Origin: Cephalothrix spiralis
Taxonomy: Eukaryota; Nemertea; Palaeonemertea; Archinemertea; Cephalotrichidae
Length of the DNA stretch: 10,498 nucleotides
Direction: 5' to 3'
Assembly: GCA_032353305.1 (NCBI GenBank)
Contig: JAUCNG010402585.1
Location: forward strand, 1 to 10,498
Shown here: positions 6,925-10,498 of the stretch, in pieces
Position numbering within the stretch: the first letter of the stretch is position 1
Layout of the letters: each line of letters opens with the position of its first letter
Position numbers and translations under genes: made by a program
The notes under the pieces: model-generated
Told to the model about the DNA's origin: nothing
The model's input: the letters and a program-made list of their open reading frames with translations, nothing else
Database searches by the model: none

Positions 6925-9693
6925 TTCAAAAAACGGATCTCAGTAGACACGGTTGTCGACGACCGCTGTCATAATGATACTAAACGTCGAAAGATATCAA
7001 CAGAACCAACAGTTAGGAAAATGTATCAAAGCAATAGTAGGAGCCATAGAAAACTTAAGCTCCTCCAAAAGGCAGCCGAAAAGTCAAATCAACTTCTGAT
7101 AACGAATTTTACAGAAATAACGAATCACGTATCCACCAAACTTGCTCAAAAGCCAGATCTCCTTCCCATATCTGAATTAGCTGGTGAGACCGACAATAAC
7201 AAGAAGTTGAAAACTCTAAACAAGTCGCAAATCCCTCATCTAATTCAAAAGATGATGGAAAATGCCATAAATAACCACAATAAAAAACAGGGAAAAAGGT
7301 ACGATGAAATCATTTTAAAATTCTCGCTATCACTCTTCTGTCTTGTTGGACAGTCAGGTTACGAGTATGTGTCGACAAATTTTCAGACTTTGCCTTCTGT
7401 GTCGCACATCAAGCGATTGTGCAAAAAGGAGTGCTCTCTCATAACTGAAGGTCAGTTTAGATTTAAAGAACTGAAAGAACATTTAGTAAAATTTAACTCA
7501 ATAATGGGAGTTCATCTCAGTCTTGACGAAACCCGGATCATTGCAAAAGTGGAATACGATCCATCCTCAAATCGATTTGTTGGACTATGTCTACCAACAA
7601 AAGATGGGTTACCACAGGGAAATGCATTTGTGATTGAAAGTTTTATAGATCTAAAGAATGCCATTCATGAAAATGAAATGGCAAAATATGCTTTAGTTGT
7701 AATGGCAAAACCGGTTACCCCTGAAGCTCCTGGTTTTGTTCTGATGGTAATGGGATCTAACTCTCGGTACAACTTCGAGAATATTACCTTTTTGTGGAAC
7801 CATGTTCGGGATGGTCTTCACAAATGTGGAGTTGTCGCATTCTCAGTAGGATCTGATGGCGCTGGGCCATTTCTGAAGTCGATGGTCACCACTTCGCGAT
7901 TGTTTGATAAAACCAGACAACAATTGATTCATGAGGAACGGTGTTTTAAAGTACCAGTGAAATGGAATTTTTTTTACCAACCTAAGATACAGTATCCTCT
8001 GCCTTTCCAGGACCATATTCATGAACTGGCTAAATTAAGGAATAGAGTACTAAGACCATCGGCATTCATGCCAATCGGAACCTTTTATATATCGTGTGGT
8101 CACCTGCAGGCAATTGCCAAAGATGATGAGTTGACAAAGGAAGATCATGGGCTCCGCAAAAAAGATATTCAACCCAAGGATAAACAGAATTTCGACGGAG
8201 TTGAGCGCCTAATGCAGGAGTGTGTTATCAATTCCCTAAGAAAAAGGCAAGATCTTAAGGCGGAAGGTACAATCATGTATCTAAGGATGATGAGAAAAAT
8301 CAGAGATTCATTCCTAGATCGGGCATTAAGTCCAGTTCAGAGAATTGAATTTATCTGGACAGCAGTTTTTTTTCTTCGTATGTGGCGCTCGAGTCTAAAG
8401 GGTACGGACTACGATACGGAGGCTTATTTTGTAACTTCAAATACCTTTACATGTATCGAGATTAACGGACATTCCATGATATCGTTGATATACCTAGTTA
8501 GTACTGGAATTTTCCCCAAAGAAACACTAAGGTTATGGCTCACCGGTTCACAACCTTGTGAATCAACATTTCGCTTACTGCGATCAATGACACCTGTATT
8601 TTCCACTGCCGTTAACTTTAGTATGCTTGGTATTCTTCAAAAAGTCCATAAACTTAACATTATTTCATCGGGGGAGAGTAACACAGAATTGAAGTTCCCG
8701 AGACTGCGACGAAGATTACTGCAAACAAAGCAGGAAACATCTGAAACTCTTCGTGTTCCATCCATCGAAGAAATAGAAAATGCTGTAAGAAGAGGACAAA
8801 AGGTTGCAGAAGACTGGTGCAAGGAATTAAATATCACTGTGGCTGGGGATTCATACGTAATTCCGGAAATTGATCTTGAAGAGGCTATTCAAAATTCCGA
8901 AGAAGACAATTTAACGGCAGAACCAATTCCTCAAGAACAACCGCGCTCAAATGAGGCTGAACTTGACATCATAGAAGATCTATCCCTCATAAGCATTGAT
9001 GAAGAAAAGAAAAAAGAAAAATCCAAAAAGTTGGTAAAAAACAACTCTCCTTTTCCAAAGTATCAGCATAAAGAAAATGCAGCAGAAACGGAACAAAGAA
9101 AATATTCGATGTCAAATTCTTTCATAAGTTATGAAAATGCGTATATCCGGAAATCCACGGCATTGTATTTGTTAATCGAAGGAGGCACGTTATCTAAAGA
9201 CAGGCTGCAGCGTGTTCAGGAGGAGCAACCTAACTACCTCCATCAAACTTGTCTTGTAAATACAAATGCCACTCCAGATACCTATTTTATAAAGGAAAAG
9301 GAGGTGTGTATTGGAGAGTTGTGTGCTTTTTTGACGGATGACAAAAAGTCCATATACATCGGTCGTGTGCTTCAATTTATCTATGTTCATGGAAAATCTA
9401 TAAAAGATCGCCAGTACTCATCAGATTATGTCGAAATTGAAAAAAAATCAATCAGTGAAATCGGTGTCTTAGCTAATTGGTTCAAACCTTCATTAAGGAG
9501 TAAGGACCACGTATCATTTAAATATGTCCCAATGTCAGGCGTGGGTTACCATCCAATGACTTGTTATGTCGCCACAATCAAGCCTTGTGCCATACTGAAA
9601 AGAACTGAAAATGGAATTTTTATGCTGGATGCAAACAAATTTTCAGAACTTGAGAAACGTATATATGGCAATAAACGTAAGAAAGCAAGTTAA
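6925..9693 (+). CDS. Last exon: DDE-type (RNase H-like) transposase catalytic domain
   Basis: An intron-free frame of 923 codons runs to the TAA at 9691-9693. An internal ATG at 7021 would give 890 aa, but sensible coding (VVDDRCHNDTKRRKISTEPT) continues upstream of it to 6922. Numbered from 7021: a basic helical start (1-60); a helical domain with two Cys-rich helices (about 100-145); LSLDETRI with D169/E170; a beta-rich core with VVMAKP; SVGSDGAGP with D279; QDHIHELAKLRN (D331, H334, R340, N341), like the DxxH...RN motif before the insertion in P-type transposases; a helical insertion (345-500) with PKDKQNF, SPVQRIEFIW and FFLRMWRSSL; SQPCESTFRLLRSM with E514; an acidic/basic linker (613-672); and a beta-rich C-terminal domain ending in GNKRKKAS, a possible nuclear signal. 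The D169, D279, E514 triad is my assignment. The layout best resembles P/Kolobok-like transposases and widespread uncharacterised invertebrate relatives. It could be an active element or a domesticated gene. Confidence 0.85.
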   Translation, partial: FKKRISVDTVVDDRCHNDTKRRKISTEPTVRKMYQSNSRSHRKLKLLQKAAEKSNQLLITNFTEITNHVSTKLAQKPDLLPISELAGETDNNKKLKTLNKSQIPHLIQKMMENAINNHNKKQGKRYDEIILKFSLSLFCLVGQSGYEYVSTNFQTLPSVSHIKRLCKKECSLITEGQFRFKELKEHLVKFNSIMGVHLSLDETRIIAKVEYDPSSNRFVGLCLPTKDGLPQGNAFVIESFIDLKNAIHENEMAKYALVVMAKPVTPEAPGFVLMVMGSNSRYNFENITFLWNHVRDGLHKCGVVAFSVGSDGAGPFLKSMVTTSRLFDKTRQQLIHEERCFKVPVKWNFFYQPKIQYPLPFQDHIHELAKLRNRVLRPSAFMPIGTFYISCGHLQAIAKDDELTKEDHGLRKKDIQPKDKQNFDGVERLMQECVINSLRKRQDLKAEGTIMYLRMMRKIRDSFLDRALSPVQRIEFIWTAVFFLRMWRSSLKGTDYDTEAYFVTSNTFTCIEINGHSMISLIYLVSTGIFPKETLRLWLTGSQPCESTFRLLRSMTPVFSTAVNFSMLGILQKVHKLNIISSGESNTELKFPRLRRRLLQTKQETSETLRVPSIEEIENAVRRGQKVAEDWCKELNITVAGDSYVIPEIDLEEAIQNSEEDNLTAEPIPQEQPRSNEAELDIIEDLSLISIDEEKKKEKSKKLVKNNSPFPKYQHKENAAETEQRKYSMSNSFISYENAYIRKSTALYLLIEGGTLSKDRLQRVQEEQPNYLHQTCLVNTNATPDTYFIKEKEVCIGELCAFLTDDKKSIYIGRVLQFIYVHGKSIKDRQYSSDYVEIEKKSISEIGVLANWFKPSLRSKDHVSFKYVPMSGVGYHPMTCYVATIKPCAILKRTENGIFMLDANKFSELEKRIYGNKRKKAS
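6928..6970 (+). promoter_or_regulatory. Candidate -1 programmed frameshift site: A AAA AAC plus hairpin
   Basis: With the 6914 acceptor and phase 0 from exon 5, the frame reads TCA AAA AAC GGA TCT CAG TAG. Bases 6928-6934 are therefore A AAA AAC in exactly the phase required of a canonical X XXY YYZ heptamer. Ten bases later the zero frame stops. A hairpin begins after an 11-base spacer: arm 6946-6955 (GACACGGTTG) pairs with 6960-6970 through a TCGA loop and one bulged C (6966), ten pairs including one G-U. A -1 slip resumes at CGG 6934, exactly the transposase frame. The spacer is longer than the usual 5-9, and coding constraint or chance could explain the pieces. Confidence 0.35.
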
Positions 9694-9707
9694 ACTACGA
9701 TTAGCAT

Positions 9708-9739
9708 CAAGAGTAGCCTATATAGTATATATACTCTTG
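9708..9739 (+). repeat. Hairpin just after the stop codon
   Basis: CAAGAGTA (9708-9715) pairs perfectly with TACTCTTG (9732-9739) around an AT-rich middle, CCTATATAGTATATA, that can extend the stem. It begins 15 bases after the TAA, in the 3' UTR. It could influence mRNA stability, or it may be incidental. Confidence 0.6.
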
Positions 9740-9936
9740 TTAGCATGTTAATTTTGAAAATATAAAGTATCTTCCATATTCTGAATATTGTCATACTTGG
9801 GCCTGCTTGGGCAGTATAATTGGTATTGATCTAAAGTGATCAAATGTGTTCCATTTTCCGGGGTTTATGATATCTGGGTTTAATAATTGACATATATATA
9901 TATGTGTATACATGTAACTTAGACGAAAGTATGTTT

Positions 9937-9968
9937 AACCACATTGCAATGTGGTTCATACATGTATG
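9937..9968. repeat. Perfect 20-bp palindrome followed by a 12-bp palindrome
   Basis: AACCACATTGCAATGTGGTT at 9937-9956 is its own reverse complement over all 20 bases with no spacer. CATACATGTATG at 9957-9968 is a second perfect palindrome starting at the very next base. A perfect spacer-free 20-mer is rare by chance. It could be a dimeric factor site (it contains ATTGCAAT, C/EBP-like) or a recombination relic. Confidence 0.8.
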
Positions 9969-10030
9969 AAGTCAACTAGTACTAATATTTTTCAAATGTG
10001 ATGAACATGATAAATTACTTATGCAGAACA

Positions 10031-10036
10031 ATTAAA
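10031..10036 (+). terminator. Probable poly(A) signal ATTAAA
   Basis: ATTAAA is the second most common metazoan poly(A) hexamer. Here a GT/T-rich stretch (TGTAGAGTAGGTTAG and TGTTGTATTTT) follows within 10-50 bases, as a downstream element should. It would give a 3' UTR of about 350-370 bases. A closer variant, TATAAA at 9761-9766, is an alternative. No AATAAA occurs between the stop codon and this site that I can see. Confidence 0.4.
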
Positions 10037-10097
10037 TACGTGTAGAGTAGGTTAGAATGTAATGCATAGAATGTTGTATTTTAATCGTTAAATTAGC

Positions 10098-10123
10098 AGA
10101 ATATTCTATGATTTAGAATATTC
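10098..10123. promoter_or_regulatory. Two heat-shock-element-like boxes AGAATATTC
   Basis: AGAATATTCT (10098-10107) and AGAATATTCA (10115-10124) each match nGAAnnTTCn, the two-unit core of a heat-shock-factor site, spaced 7 bases apart. They lie beyond the likely poly(A) site, so if functional they would serve a gene to the right or a distal element. AT-rich background makes chance plausible. Confidence 0.25.
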
Positions 10124-10498
10124 ATTAGATTTTATGATCAAAAGTTGAAAAAAACGTTTGAATTTAAAATTTTAACAGATATAGTCAGGACTCAGGACCG
10201 ACGTCTAGATCCTATTTCATTAATGGCCACGTTTACAATTTCGTTTCCTATCCCATTTGCAAGTTAAATTGGATTCCTATTAATATGTATTTTTGAAGTT
10301 TAACACTGTATGATATTTGATTATTGTTATTATATTAACTAATAGTTTATTATTTTTAGTTGACTATGTTCTCGCTTTTAATGGAAGTATAAGTAAAATA
10401 TAAGGTCGTCTTATCTTTTACTCACATTTTCCATATCAGTTATTGTTAGGATACATATCGTGCAAAGATTGATATTATGACTATCCGACAATTTTTAA

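Larger units (their letters stand above)
288..9693 (+). other. Whole-gene model: six-exon zinc-finger/DDE transposase-like gene
   Basis: The exons are 1a (to 348) or 1b (to 697), then 2848-2931, 3719-4648, 5481-5584, 6291-6383 and 6925 (or 6914) to 9693. Junction phases are 1, 1, 1, 0, 0. The coding length totals 4041 bases (1346 aa) from the ATG at 288, or 3945 bases (1314 aa) from 2883, both exact multiples of three with the 6925 acceptor. With the 6914 acceptor and no frameshift the products are 434 or 402 aa and lack the catalytic domain. The gene joins a DNA-binding half and a catalytic half through two small linker exons, as in a cut-and-paste transposase. Five introns and the absence of visible terminal inverted repeats lean toward a host-resident or domesticated copy, but an intron-bearing autonomous element extending beyond the window is not excluded. 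Confidence 0.6.
9694..10498 (+). other. 3' UTR and 3' flank, no further gene seen
   Basis: This is AT-rich DNA after the stop codon, with no open frame worth calling on either strand. It contains a hairpin at 9708-9739, a palindrome cluster at 9937-9968, a probable poly(A) signal at 10031 and two GAAnnTTC boxes at 10098-10123. I found no counterpart here to sequences at the left edge of the window, so no terminal inverted repeat of a transposon is visible. Confidence 0.6.

Noticed and set aside
6944-6946. Acceptor at 6943 (ATCTCAG|TAG) fed directly by exon 3
   Set aside because: The phase would fit (exon 3 ends in phase 1), but it requires skipping two credible exons and using a short pyrimidine tract. 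It is kept only as a minor alternative.
7021-7023. ATG at 7021 as the true start of the transposase
   Set aside because: Coding-like sequence continues in frame upstream to 6922, and an acceptor region lies just before that. No promoter was seen nearby, so the ATG is probably an internal Met. It remains possible for a separate short transcript.
1-10498. Terminal inverted repeats enclosing the whole gene
   Set aside because: The two edges of the window do not match each other, and I saw no long inverted match between the 5' flank and 3' flank. Ends outside the window remain possible.

Overview
The window looks like genomic DNA of an animal, most likely a marine lophotrochozoan such as a bivalve mollusc. 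That is an inference. It rests on strong AT bias, GT-AG introns with pyrimidine tracts, scattered ACATGTACATGT-type motifs, a CTCGCCTCGCTTCGCTCGG tandem family and a fold-back element. There is no bacterial-style gene packing and I see no RNA gene.

One plus-strand gene spans most of the window, and I could thread it by splice signals and reading phase. It has a first exon ending at 348 (coding, ATG 288) or an alternative non-coding first exon ending at 697 (TATA-like box at 630). The later exons are 2848-2931, 3719-4648, 5481-5584, 6291-6383 and a last exon running to the stop at 9691-9693. Phases agree at every junction up to exon 5. The ATGs at 3703 and 7021 are therefore probably not true starts: the first lies inside an intron's pyrimidine tract and the second is internal. 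The model gives about 1314 aa (start 2883) or about 1346 aa (start 288).

The predicted protein looks like a cut-and-paste transposase or a domesticated derivative. It has an N-terminal CxxC and charged helix, a small module containing LPGHK, a C-x2-C-x24-H-x3-C zinc finger, a Ser/Thr/Asp-rich linker encoded by two small exons, and a large DDE-type RNase H-like domain (candidate D169, D279, E514, numbered from the ATG at 7021). A long helical insertion and a basic C-terminus complete it. I found no terminal inverted repeats enclosing the gene.

The most striking point is the junction with the last exon. The best acceptor (exon start 6914) puts the reading frame into a TAG after ten codons. Before that stop, the frame passes an exactly phased A AAA AAC slippery heptamer, followed 11 nt later by a stable hairpin. 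A -1 shift there enters the transposase frame exactly. A second AG 11 nt downstream of the first would also restore the frame, and so would one extra A in a six-A run. Thus the locus may make a short zinc-finger protein (about 402-434 aa) and a full transposase by splicing choice or programmed frameshifting, or the sequence may contain a one-base error.

Non-coding parts: intron 1 (about 2.1-2.5 kb) carries a four-copy tandem array and, just before exon 2, a GC box beside a perfect DR1 nuclear-receptor element. Intron 2 holds G9, C14 and AT tracts. Intron 3 holds a 293-bp fold-back/MITE-like element. Intron 4 holds a possible hAT-type end. The 3' flank has a hairpin just after the stop, a perfect 20-bp palindrome, an ATTAAA signal and two GAAnnTTC boxes.
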